Source of the DNA: DASQPR01 sp035713725
GTDB taxonomy: Bacteria; Actinomycetota; Actinomycetes; Mycobacteriales; Micromonosporaceae
Direction of reading: 5' to 3'
DNA: 64,000 nucleotides
Assembly: GCA_035713725.1 (NCBI GenBank)
Contig: DASTMZ010000209.1
Location: 1-64,000 of the forward strand
The position numbers and the translations under genes are program-made. Positions 7,559-17,200 of this stretch are shown piece after piece (within the stretch, counting starts at the first letter, position 1; the number at the start of each line of letters is the position of its first letter). The notes under the pieces were generated by a model that worked only from the letters and a program-made list of their open reading frames with translations, had not been told where the DNA came from and made no database searches.

Positions 7559-9928
7559 ATGCGCTCGGTGGTTCTGACGGCGCGGAGGCGGCGGCGGCCG
7601 TCATCGTCGCGCCGACTCCTGGCGCGGTCCGGGTGCGCCGGGCGATGGACGGTGCTGGCGGTCGCGGCGCTGGCTGGCGCGACCGGTGCCGTCGCGCCGA
7701 CATATGCTCGCGCCGCGTCGGTGGCCGACCCCCCCGACGTACGCGTTTCGATCGCGCTTGCGGTCGGGGTGGTCGTCGTCCTGGCGTCCGCGATCACTTT
7801 TCACATCTGCCGGCTCCGGTCCGCGCCGAGACCGGTAGCGCGCGCGATGCTCGCGGCATGCGGCGCGTTTGTTGGCGGGATCCTCGGGCTGACAGTGACC
7901 CTCATTCGCGGTCCGGCATCGATGGGCGCGATCCGGTTCGGTGCGGTCGCGGCGATCACAGCTGGCATCGCCTGTGCGGCGGCGGCGTACGCGGGCAATC
8001 GCGGTACGGGTCGGTGGCTTGCCGGTACGACGCGGCGACGTACGTGGCCGGTTTCGATCAGCCTGTGTATCGGGTTTGCCGCACTTGCCATCACCGCGAG
8101 GCACGCCGACGGTGTCGCCGCGGTTGCCGTGCCGGGTGCGGTCGCGCTCGTGATCGCGTTCGGCCTCTCGGCAGCGGTCGGTCCGGTCGCCCGGTGGTTC
8201 GGTCGGCAACTGGTGCGAGAGGCGGAGATGCCGCGCGACGGCGTGGCTGATCCATCGTCGCGGCGAGACGTCGTGGTGATCGGCACTGAGTACGCGTCGA
8301 AGGAGGATCGCGCGTCGGACGACCGCAGGCGACGCGGTCGCGACGCGATCGCAGTGGCCGCGTATCTCGGTCGACGTCCGGGTGTCGGCCACGCGGCCGC
8401 GCTCGTCGCCGTGGCGGTAGCGCTGGCCGGCGCGGCGAGTTTCTCGTGGGTGTCCGGCTATCAGATGCGCCAGGATCGCGCCGCGATGGAACTCGGTGCC
8501 GCGCGAGTGCTGACCGTGACGTCGGTGCCCGCCAGCCAACTCCTGTCCGCGGTGCGCAGCGCCGATCCCAGCGGGCGCTACGCGATGGCGGCGGTAGACA
8601 TATCGAGCACGCCGTTCGCGCCGGCGGTGCTCGCTGTCGACTCCGCGCGTCTCGCGCACATCCAACCCAGTGGTGTACGTGGCGGACCGGACGGTGCTGC
8701 GCTGGCGAGTCTGATCCGTCCGAAGCGTTTGGTGCCGACCACCGTCACCGGCACCGCGCTGCAACTCAACCTGGCGGCCGCGGGCGATCTCGGTTCGCCA
8801 GTGCGGGTGGTCGCGGTGCTCGACACGCCGGACGGCGTGACGCGCGGCGCCGCGTTCGGGCCGGTGCGTACCGGCGAGCATGTGTACACCTCCGAGGCGC
8901 CGTGTGCGGCCGGCTGTACGTTGCGCGGGTTCGCAGTCACCGCGGACGCGCACGAGAACGGCCTACCGGTTGCCGTCAGCGCGTCGCTCGTACTGCGCGA
9001 ACTGCGCCAGAACTCGCCGGACCTGACGGTGCTCGCGACGAACTCGTTCGGCGACGGCAGCCGGTGGCGACTCGAGTCGGGTGCGACGCCAGTGCGTGCC
9101 GCGATCGCCGGTTCGGAGGTCGGCCTGGCGGTCACCGTGGACATTCCGGCCGGCCGATCCGGCGGCGCCACGATCTCGCTGGACGACGGCATTTCGGTGC
9201 CCGCGGTCGCGGGTCCGCTGGGCGCGCGGGGCGGCCTCATCGGCGGCGCCGTGCCGGTGCGGGTCATCCAGTCGACATCACCAGTGCCCGGTGTGCCGGC
9301 CGGTGGACTGCTCGTGGACCTCGACGCGCTCCTCCGCGACGGCGGCGAGTCTGCGACCGTCGGGGCGAACCAGGTGCGGCTCGCCGCCGACGCGCCGCCC
9401 GGCGTGCTCACCGCGCTGGAGCACCAGGGAGTGGTCTCGGTCCACAGCGTCACGCTCGCCGAGCGCACCGACGCGGACGTCAACCAGCCCGCCGTCGTCG
9501 TCGCGCGGTTCCAACTCGTCGCGTCGATCATCGCCCTGTGCTGTGCAATGCTGCTGGTCGGCGCCGTCACTCGCGCACACCGCGGCGCACGCGGGCCGGC
9601 GCGGGGCATCGGGCTCGCCGGTGTCGGCTGGCTCACTGGCCTGGTCGGCGCGGTCATCGCGCGGCACGCGGCGCCGGACGCCACGACGACGTTCCCGGAC
9701 GGCTGGCACCTGCTCGGCCCACCGGCGCAGGTGAGTGCCGGTGCGTTCGTGGCATTCGCCATCGTCTCGGCGGCGTTGTTCGGCATCGCGGTGGCGCTGG
9801 GGGCGTTCGGTTCGCGCGGTCCCGCCCGGGTCGTACGGCCGCCTGACACGACCCGCACGCGCCCGGCAGTCGACCCCTGTGGCGACCAGCCGGCCGCCGG
9901 ACCATGGACGGTGAGCCGCGGCCGGTGA
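7559..9928 (+). CDS. unrecognised polytopic membrane protein with large exported domain
   Basis: 789 residues; ATG at 7559 after GGAGG. The N-terminal 300 residues hold about seven hydrophobic segments interrupted by an Arg/Asp-rich loop (around 235-275). A region of about 330 residues without membrane segments follows and is probably outside the cell. The C-terminus has three more transmembrane helices and a short basic tail. The layout (membrane segment, exported domain, C-terminal three-helix bundle) recalls the FtsX/MacB permease architecture, but I see no convincing family motif and no ATPase partner next to it. Function unknown. Confidence 0.8.
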   Translation: MRSVVLTARRRRRPSSSRRLLARSGCAGRWTVLAVAALAGATGAVAPTYARAASVADPPDVRVSIALAVGVVVVLASAITFHICRLRSAPRPVARAMLAACGAFVGGILGLTVTLIRGPASMGAIRFGAVAAITAGIACAAAAYAGNRGTGRWLAGTTRRRTWPVSISLCIGFAALAITARHADGVAAVAVPGAVALVIAFGLSAAVGPVARWFGRQLVREAEMPRDGVADPSSRRDVVVIGTEYASKEDRASDDRRRRGRDAIAVAAYLGRRPGVGHAAALVAVAVALAGAASFSWVSGYQMRQDRAAMELGAARVLTVTSVPASQLLSAVRSADPSGRYAMAAVDISSTPFAPAVLAVDSARLAHIQPSGVRGGPDGAALASLIRPKRLVPTTVTGTALQLNLAAAGDLGSPVRVVAVLDTPDGVTRGAAFGPVRTGEHVYTSEAPCAAGCTLRGFAVTADAHENGLPVAVSASLVLRELRQNSPDLTVLATNSFGDGSRWRLESGATPVRAAIAGSEVGLAVTVDIPAGRSGGATISLDDGISVPAVAGPLGARGGLIGGAVPVRVIQSTSPVPGVPAGGLLVDLDALLRDGGESATVGANQVRLAADAPPGVLTALEHQGVVSVHSVTLAERTDADVNQPAVVVARFQLVASIIALCCAMLLVGAVTRAHRGARGPARGIGLAGVGWLTGLVGAVIARHAAPDATTTFPDGWHLLGPPAQVSAGAFVAFAIVSAALFGIAVALGAFGSRGPARVVRPPDTTRTRPAVDPCGDQPAAGPWTVSRGR

Positions 9929-9983
9929 GCTACCCGACAGCGGGCGAGGCCGGCGCCGGACCGGCGTGCCAGACTAGGTAACC

Positions 9984-10946
9984 ATGAGCGATCCACGTAA
10001 CGCCCCGTCGATCCTGACTAGGGGCGCCGTCGACCTCGGAGCACTTCGGTCCGCGCCGCCGCCAGCCCCGTCGAGCGCCGGGCCTGATACCGGCCCACCG
10101 GCCGGCGACGCCTCCGCGGCGCCCGGAGCGAGTGCGTCCTCGGGCGGTGCACCGAGCTTCTCGAACGGCGGCGGTCAGGTGATGGTTATCGACGTCACCG
10201 AGGCGACGTTCGCGGACGAGGTCCTGACCCGTTCGATGACCACCCCGGTCGTGATCGACTTCTGGGCGGAGTGGTGTGGACCGTGCAAACAGCTGTCTCC
10301 CGTGCTGGAACACCTCGCACACGAGGGCGGTGGCAGCTGGGTGCTGGCCAAGGTCGACGTCGACGCGAATCCCCGGCTCGCCGCGACCTTCCGGATCCAG
10401 AGCATTCCCACCGTGTACGCGGTGGTGGGCGGCCAGCCGGTCGACGCGTTCAACGGCGTGATCCCCGAGGCCCAATTGCGCCAGTGGATCGCGGCCGTCA
10501 TGCAGGCCGGCGGTGTCGCCGTCGAACAGCCGGACGACCCGCGCTTTGCCGAGGCGGACGATGCCTTGGTCGCCGGTGACCTGGCCACCGCCGAGGCGGC
10601 GTACCGGAAGATCCTCGCCGATGCGCCGGCCGACGCGGGCGCCGAGGCTGGCCTGGCACAGGTCGATTTGTTGCGTCGCGTCGAGGGTCAGGACCCGACG
10701 GCGGTGCTCGCCGCCGCCGACGCGGCGCCCGACGACATCGCCGCGCAGACGCTGGCCGCCGACGTCGAGGTGCTATCCGGCGACGCGCCGAACGCGTACG
10801 CACGGTTGGTGGATCTCGTACGCCGGACCGCCGGAGCCGAGCGGGACGCCGCCCGCGCACACCTGATTTCGCTCTTCACCGTCGCCGGCCCGGACGATCC
10901 GGCGGTGGTCGCGGCGCGGCGCGCCCTAGCCAGCGCGCTGTTCTGA
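9984..10946 (+). CDS. thioredoxin-TPR chaperone-like protein (CnoX/YbbN type)
   Basis: 320 residues. After a Pro/Ala/Ser-rich N-terminus of about 65 residues comes a thioredoxin domain with an intact WCGPC motif (C98 and C101) and the IPTVYAV cis-Pro segment. The remaining 150 residues are Ala-rich helical repeats resembling the TPR region of E. coli YbbN/CnoX, which holds unfolding proteins and forms mixed disulfides with them. Because the CxxC is intact, unlike E. coli YbbN (SxxC), it may also act as a real oxidoreductase. No signal peptide is seen, so it is cytosolic. Confidence 0.88.
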   Translation: MSDPRNAPSILTRGAVDLGALRSAPPPAPSSAGPDTGPPAGDASAAPGASASSGGAPSFSNGGGQVMVIDVTEATFADEVLTRSMTTPVVIDFWAEWCGPCKQLSPVLEHLAHEGGGSWVLAKVDVDANPRLAATFRIQSIPTVYAVVGGQPVDAFNGVIPEAQLRQWIAAVMQAGGVAVEQPDDPRFAEADDALVAGDLATAEAAYRKILADAPADAGAEAGLAQVDLLRRVEGQDPTAVLAAADAAPDDIAAQTLAADVEVLSGDAPNAYARLVDLVRRTAGAERDAARAHLISLFTVAGPDDPAVVAARRALASALF

Positions 10947-10957
10947 CGGGCGCGGCG

Positions 10958-12001
10958 ATGGGCCGGATCGCAGTGCTCGACGCGCCGTCCAATCTCGGCC
11001 TGCGGCCGCCGACGACGACGTCGGTGCCGGGCTGTGCGAAGGCGCCCGGCGCACTGCGCGATCACGGTCTCGTCGCACGGCTACGCGCGCGCGATGCCGG
11101 CTGCCTCACACCGCCGCGCTTCGACCCGGGCGATTGGCGACCAGGCGACGGCGTGTGCCACGCGTCCGAGATCGCCGAATACTCGCGACGTCTCGCCGAT
11201 CGGATCGGTGAGATCGTCGACGCCGGTGACTTTCCGGTGGTGCTCGGCGGTGACTGCTCGATCCTGATCGGTTCGGCACTTGCGATGCGCCGGCGGTCGG
11301 TGCTCGACGACCTGCCCTACGGCTTGGTCTACATCGACGGTCACTCGGACTTCCGGCATCCCGGCAACGCGTCGTACGTCGGCGCGGCGGCCGGCGAGGA
11401 TCTGGCGCTCGCCACCGGGCGCGGCCAGCCCGACCTCACCGACATCGACAGCTTGCGCCCGTACGTACGCGATACCGACATCGTGCTGCTTGGCATCCGG
11501 CCGCAGGACGACTACCGACTCGACCTGCAGGCCGCCGGCGTGACGATGCGCGCCGTACCGCAGCTGCGGGGCGAGGGCGCGGGCCGTACGGCGGCGTGGG
11601 CACGCGAGCAACTCGCCGACTGCGCCGGCTTCTGGGTGCACGTGGACGTCGACGTGCTTGATCCGGCCGTGATGCCGGCGGTGGATGCGCCGAATCCGGG
11701 TGGCATCGCGTATACCGAGCTGGAGCTGCTGATCGCGGGACTCGCCACGGCACCGACGTGTGTCGGCCTCGAGATCACCGTGTTCGACCCGGACTACGAC
11801 CCGGACGGCGTCTACGCGCGCGACATCGTCGACACCGTGGTCGCCGGCCTCGCTCCACTCGTACGCGAAGACGTCGGACACGACGACCTTGGACACCACG
11901 ACCTTAGACACGACGAACCCGCCGGGCGGGACGGCGCGGTTGTCATGCCGACGCAGCGCGCGGCCGCCGAGACCGAGGCCGGCACCCGCCGCAAGCGTTG
12001 A
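10958..12001 (+). CDS. arginase/agmatinase-family protein with altered metal site
   Basis: 347 residues, 11 bp after the thioredoxin gene. The ureohydrolase fold motifs are present: GGDCS (97-101), YIDGHSDFR with D127/H129/D131, and VDVDVLDP. The first metal ligand, usually His in GGDHS, is Cys100 here. Such proteins bind a binuclear Mn centre and hydrolyse guanidino or related amidine bonds; substrate cannot be deduced. The C-terminus is a His/Asp-rich tail with three 5-residue repeats (GHDDL, GHHDL, RHDEP), encoded by 15-bp tandem repeats at about 11876-11920. Confidence 0.85.
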   Translation: MGRIAVLDAPSNLGLRPPTTTSVPGCAKAPGALRDHGLVARLRARDAGCLTPPRFDPGDWRPGDGVCHASEIAEYSRRLADRIGEIVDAGDFPVVLGGDCSILIGSALAMRRRSVLDDLPYGLVYIDGHSDFRHPGNASYVGAAAGEDLALATGRGQPDLTDIDSLRPYVRDTDIVLLGIRPQDDYRLDLQAAGVTMRAVPQLRGEGAGRTAAWAREQLADCAGFWVHVDVDVLDPAVMPAVDAPNPGGIAYTELELLIAGLATAPTCVGLEITVFDPDYDPDGVYARDIVDTVVAGLAPLVREDVGHDDLGHHDLRHDEPAGRDGAVVMPTQRAAAETEAGTRRKR

Positions 12002-12032
12002 CCGCGCTGACACCGACGCCGGCAGCTGCGAC

Positions 12033-13979
12033 TCAGTGCAGCGAGACCAGGAAGTTCTTCGCGATCGGTACGGCCGCCGCGGTCGACTTGCCACCGTTCT
12101 CCACGAACACGGCGAACGCGAGGTCGCCCTGGTATCCCATGAACCACGAGTGTGAGTCGTGCGGGTCGCTGTTGTATTCGGCGGTGCCCGTCTTGCCGTA
12201 GACCGGGCCGCCGGCGATGCCGTTGCACGCCTTGCCGGTGCCCGACGTCACGACTGCGCGCATCATCGTCTTCATCGCCGCGACGGTCGTGGGCTTCAGT
12301 GGCGTACCCGCGGCGGCGTTGCCGGTCACCGCCGGGTTCATGATGACGGTCGGCGCGATCCAGTGCCCGCGGGCGACCGCGCCAACGGCACTGACCAGCG
12401 CAACCGGACTGACGAGCGTCTTGCCCTGGCCGAAGGCGGCGGCCGCCTGGTCGACCGGCGTGCCGTCGGCCGCGACCGATCCGGTGAACGTGTCCACCCC
12501 GACCGACCATTTGCCGCCGATGCCGAGCTGCGCTGCGGTCTTTTGCAACCCGTTCGTCCCGAGCTTGGGCGCGAGCGAGGCGAACGCGGTGTTGCAGGAC
12601 CGCGCGTAATCCTGGAGCAACGGCACCTTGCCGAACGCTTCGCCGCCGTCGTTCATGAACACGCGGCCGTTGACGACAAGCTGCTTCGGGCAGTTCACGA
12701 TCGTGCTCGGCGTGACCTTGCCGGCATCCAGCACGTTCGTCGCGGTAATCGTCTTGAACGTCGAGCCGGGCGGCACCTGTGCTTGCAACGCGAGGTCGTA
12801 GCCCGCGGCGCCCGGACCGTTCGCGACCGCGAGGATGTGCCCGGTGCTGATGCTCATCGCAATGATCGCGGCCGGCTTCGTCTCGTGGGCGAGCGCCTTG
12901 TCCGCGGCGTTCTGCACCTTGACGTCGATGGTCGTCTGCACCGGCTTGCCGGCGACCGGGTCGACCTTGTACATCACGGTGTCCGGATAGGGCGTACCGT
13001 CCGCGGCCAGTCCCTGACCGGGAATCACCACGTCCACGCCGGCGGTGCCACGCAACATGTCGTCGTACTGCTGCTGGATGCCGCCGAAGCCGACCTGGTC
13101 GGTGATCGCGTACTTGCCCGGGTTGGCGTCCATCCGCTCCTTGGTGACCGGCCCGACCGTACCCAGCAATGCGCGAGCGAACGTGGCCGTCGGCGCCAAC
13201 TGTTGCGTGCCGTCCTGGAACACCGTGCCGGGTAGGTCGTGGATCTGCGCGCGGATCTGCTCGTACACCTCTTTGCGGAGGGTCACGACGGTGACGAACG
13301 CGTCCGGCTTCGCGGCGGCCACCTGTGCCGGCAGGCCGGACAGGTCGAGGGTGACGTTGACCGACTTGAACGCCGCGTTGAGCGCGGCGACCAGCGACGT
13401 GATGTCCTTCACACGGCTGGGCTCGACGCCGACGGTGACCACGTCGTGCGCGCTGACGATCGCTGCGCCGGTGGTGTCGAGGATCTCACCGCGATCCGGC
13501 TGCAGCGTGTTGACCCGCAACGTGTCGGTCGCCTTCAGGCGCGGGTTGATGACCGCCGGCGACCAGATGACGCGCCAGGCCTTGGTCTTGCTGGTCTGGT
13601 CGGAGACCAGCTTCGTCGACACGGTCGTCTGATAGGTCCAGGTCACGCCCGCTGTCACTGGCCAGTGGACACTGACCGACTCGGTCGCCGACGTGCCGTT
13701 GACCTTGGGCTTTGCCGGATTGAACGTCGGCGTCTTGCTGGCGAGGTCACCGGACAGCTTGGTGATCTGCGCCGCCACCACGCTTGGTGCAACGGTTGCG
13801 CCGTTTGTGTCGATGAACGTCACCGAGGAACCGAAGCCGTGCGCTCGCCAGCCGGCCAGAAATGCGCCGACCGCGTCGCCCGCGTCCGGAGTCTTCGGCT
13901 TGCTGCTGCATCCGGCCACCGTGCCGAGCGCGATGACCACCGCTGCCATCGCTGCCACCAGCCGCGTCCGTTGCCCCAT
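12033..13979 (-). CDS. penicillin-binding lipoprotein, MecA-like N-terminus plus transpeptidase
   Basis: 648 residues from the ATG at 13979, which is preceded by GGGAGGG. A lipoprotein signal ends at C24 (TVAGC). An NTF2/MecA-N-like domain (about 30-150) is followed by a PBP dimerisation domain and a class B transpeptidase domain. The three active-site motifs are intact: STFK, SCN and KTG (596-598). It cross-links peptidoglycan on the outer membrane face and resembles the mycobacterial PBP-lipo (Rv2864c). It is a monocistronic unit divergent from gdh. Its MecA-like N-domain by itself does not imply beta-lactam resistance. Confidence 0.93.
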   Translation of the reverse strand: MGQRTRLVAAMAAVVIALGTVAGCSSKPKTPDAGDAVGAFLAGWRAHGFGSSVTFIDTNGATVAPSVVAAQITKLSGDLASKTPTFNPAKPKVNGTSATESVSVHWPVTAGVTWTYQTTVSTKLVSDQTSKTKAWRVIWSPAVINPRLKATDTLRVNTLQPDRGEILDTTGAAIVSAHDVVTVGVEPSRVKDITSLVAALNAAFKSVNVTLDLSGLPAQVAAAKPDAFVTVVTLRKEVYEQIRAQIHDLPGTVFQDGTQQLAPTATFARALLGTVGPVTKERMDANPGKYAITDQVGFGGIQQQYDDMLRGTAGVDVVIPGQGLAADGTPYPDTVMYKVDPVAGKPVQTTIDVKVQNAADKALAHETKPAAIIAMSISTGHILAVANGPGAAGYDLALQAQVPPGSTFKTITATNVLDAGKVTPSTIVNCPKQLVVNGRVFMNDGGEAFGKVPLLQDYARSCNTAFASLAPKLGTNGLQKTAAQLGIGGKWSVGVDTFTGSVAADGTPVDQAAAAFGQGKTLVSPVALVSAVGAVARGHWIAPTVIMNPAVTGNAAAGTPLKPTTVAAMKTMMRAVVTSGTGKACNGIAGGPVYGKTGTAEYNSDPHDSHSWFMGYQGDLAFAVFVENGGKSTAAAVPIAKNFLVSLH

Positions 13980-14274
13980 TGGTCGTACCCTCCCGATCCC
14001 CCGAGTCCGCCCGAAGGGTAGCCGCTGCACGCGAGATTTGTCCGCCGCGCTGTCGGGGGTCCGACGCGTCTGCGAGGGACACGGCCGTGTGCGTACGGCG
14101 GCGTCGAGACTAGTGTGAGGGCTGATGGGTCAGATGCGCCGCATGGCGTCACAGCGGACGCCCAGACCTGCCGAAAGGTGCACCTTTTGGCCGGCTGCGG
14201 ACGTCGCGGGCCGGCCCTAGGCTGTCGTGCGAACAGGGCTCACAGCGCGGTGGGCCCGAGGGGAGTGCAAGCTC

Positions 14275-17200
14275 ATGGTGCACCGTCCGGCGACCGGTGT
14301 CGACGTGACCGACGACGAGAATGATCCAGCGCTTTCCGGTCGCGGCAAGGCCGGTTCCGGCCGAAGCAAGAGCACGAGCGCAGCAGATGGAACGGCCGCA
14401 CGAGCAACGACCGTAGACGTCGAGACCGCCAGCGACGCAAGCGGTTCGAGCGACGACAGCGCGATCGCCACCGTTCCGGACGGCGCGACGCTCGCCGCGG
14501 AGGCCGTCCGACTCGCCGGTGACGACCAGGACCTCGCCAACCTCGTCGCGACGTACTGGCGATTCGCTCCGGACGAGGAACTCGTGGACCTCAGCCCGGG
14601 CGCCATGCTCGCCGCGGTACGAGCGCATCGGCGCTTGGCCGAGCAGCGCCTGCCGGGGGAGTTGAAACTCGACGTCGGTCCGGCCGCTGATGGTGACACC
14701 ACGATCATTCAGATCGTCGTCGACGACATGCCGTTTCTGGTGGACTCGGTCAACGCCGCGCTCGCCGCCCGTGGCCTCGACGTCCACCTGCTCGTTCACC
14801 CACTCATCGTGGTCAGCCGCGAACCGCTCGGCCGGCTTGTCGAGGTGCACGCCGACGTCGAGTGTGACGACGCCACTCCGGCACAGCTCGTGGAGAGCTG
14901 GATGCACCTGGAGATCGACCGGGTACGCGATGCGACCCTTACCGAGGACGTGCAGCGCGACCTGATCCGCGTGCTGACCGACGTGCGCGAGGCGGTCGAG
15001 GACTGGCAGAAGATGCGCACCTGTGCGCTGGAGATCGCCGACGACCTGGCCAGCGCGCAGCTTCCGGTGCCGGATCGCGACATCACCGATGGTGTGGAGT
15101 TGTTGCGGTGGCTGGCCGATGACCAGTTCACCTTCCTCGGCTACCGCGAATACGTGCTGAGCGAGAACGAGTCCGGCGAGCCGGTGCTGGCCGCCGTGAT
15201 GGGCACCGGACTCGGCATTCTGCGGCAGGATCAGCCGGGCCCGCGTCTGCTGTCGTCGCTCACCCCGGAGGCGTACGCCGCCGTGAAGGAGAAGCGGCTG
15301 CTCGTCATCACGAAGGCGAACTCGCGATCGACTGTGCACCGCAACGTGTATCTGGACTACATCGGCATCAAGACGTTCGACGCGGACGGCAACGTGGTGG
15401 GCGAGAAGCGCTTCCTCGGACTGCTCGCCTCCGCGGCATACCTGCATTCGGTCCGTGAACTGCCGGTCGTCAAGCGCAAGGTGGCCGCCGTCGTGGAGCG
15501 CTCGGGTCTCTCGCTGCGCGGCCACTCCGGCAAGGATCTGATGACGATCCTGGAGAACTATCCGCGCGACGAGCTCTTCCAGATCAGGACCGACGAGCTG
15601 TTCGACACGGTGATGGGCGTGCTTCGGTTGGCCGGCCGCCGTCAGCTGCGCCTGTTCCTGCGCCGCGACACGTACGGTCGGTTCATCTCCTGTCTGGTCT
15701 ACCTACCGCGCGACCGGTTCACCACCGCGAACCGGCTGGCCATCCAGGCGATCCTGCTCCGCGAGCTGAACGGCGTCGGGCTCGACTTCACCACGCGGCT
15801 CGGCGAGTCGCTGCTGGCACGCATCCACTACATCGTGCGGATGGATCCGACCGCGCCGGCGGGGGACCTCGACGTCGACGCGATTCAGGCGCAGCTTGCC
15901 GATGCCACGCGCAACTGGGATGACGACTTTCGCGTGCTGCTGGAACGCAAGCTCGGCGACGAGCAGTCGAAGGATCTCTACCAGCGCTACGTGAACGCGC
16001 TGCCGGAGGCATACAAGGACGTCCACTCGCCGGGCGAGGCGTGGATGGACATCGCGAAGCTCGAGCTCCTCGAGGAGCCCGGACAGCTGGAGATGCACGT
16101 CTACCGTCGGCGTACCGCCGGCCAGAGCGTCCGTTTCAAGGTCTACCAGCTCGGCGACCCCATGATGTTGTCCACTGTGTTGCCGGTGTTGCACTCACTC
16201 GGTGTACGAGTCTCCGACGAGCGGCCGTACGAAGTGACGCGTGCCGATGCGACTATGCACATCTACGACTTCGGTCTGGTGCTGCCGGACGGCGCGCGCG
16301 ACATCGACGACGTGCGCCCGCATCTTGAGAACGCGTTCGCGGCGACCTGGCGGGGCGAGGCCGAGACGGATGGCTTCAACGAACTCGTGGTGCGCTGCGG
16401 CCTCACGTGGCGGCAGGCGGTGATTCTGCGTACGTACGCGAAATACCTCCGCCAGACCGGCACGGTGTTCGCGCAGGAGACGATGGAGTCTGCTTTCATT
16501 GCGTACCCGGACATCGCGGCGAACCTCGTCGCGCTGTTCGAGACACGGTTCTCGCCGGCCGAGCCGGGTCGCGAGGACGAGCGCGAGCGGTTCTGCGACG
16601 AGCTCATCGTCACGATCGGCCGTCAGCTCGACGACGTCGCGAGCCTCGATCAGGACCGCATCCTGCGCAGCTATCTCACACTGATCCAGGCGACGTTGCG
16701 CACGTCCTACTTCCAGCGCGGTGCGGACGGCCGGCCGAAGCCGTACGTGTCGGTGAAGCTCGACCCGATGGCGGTGCCGGACCTGCCGGCGCCCCGCCCG
16801 CGCTACGAGATTTTCGTCTACTCGGCCCGCTTCGAGGGCGTACATCTGCGCTTCGGTCCGGTGGCGCGGGGCGGGTTGCGGTGGTCCGACCGGCGAGATG
16901 ACTTCCGTACTGAGGTGCTCGGGCTGGTCAAGGCGCAGATGGTCAAGAACACCGTGATCGTGCCGGTGGGCGCGAAGGGCGGGTTCGTGCTGAAGGCCGC
17001 GCCGCCCAGCACAGATCGGGACGCGTACCAGGCCGAGGGCGTGGCGTGCTACCGGCTCTTCATCTCGGCGTTGCTAGACGTGACCGACAACCTGGTGGCC
17101 GGCGAGATCGTGCCGCCGCCGGATGTGGTGCGCCACGACGGCGACGATCCCTATCTCGTGGTCGCCGCCGACAAGGGCACCGCGACGTTCTCCGACATCG

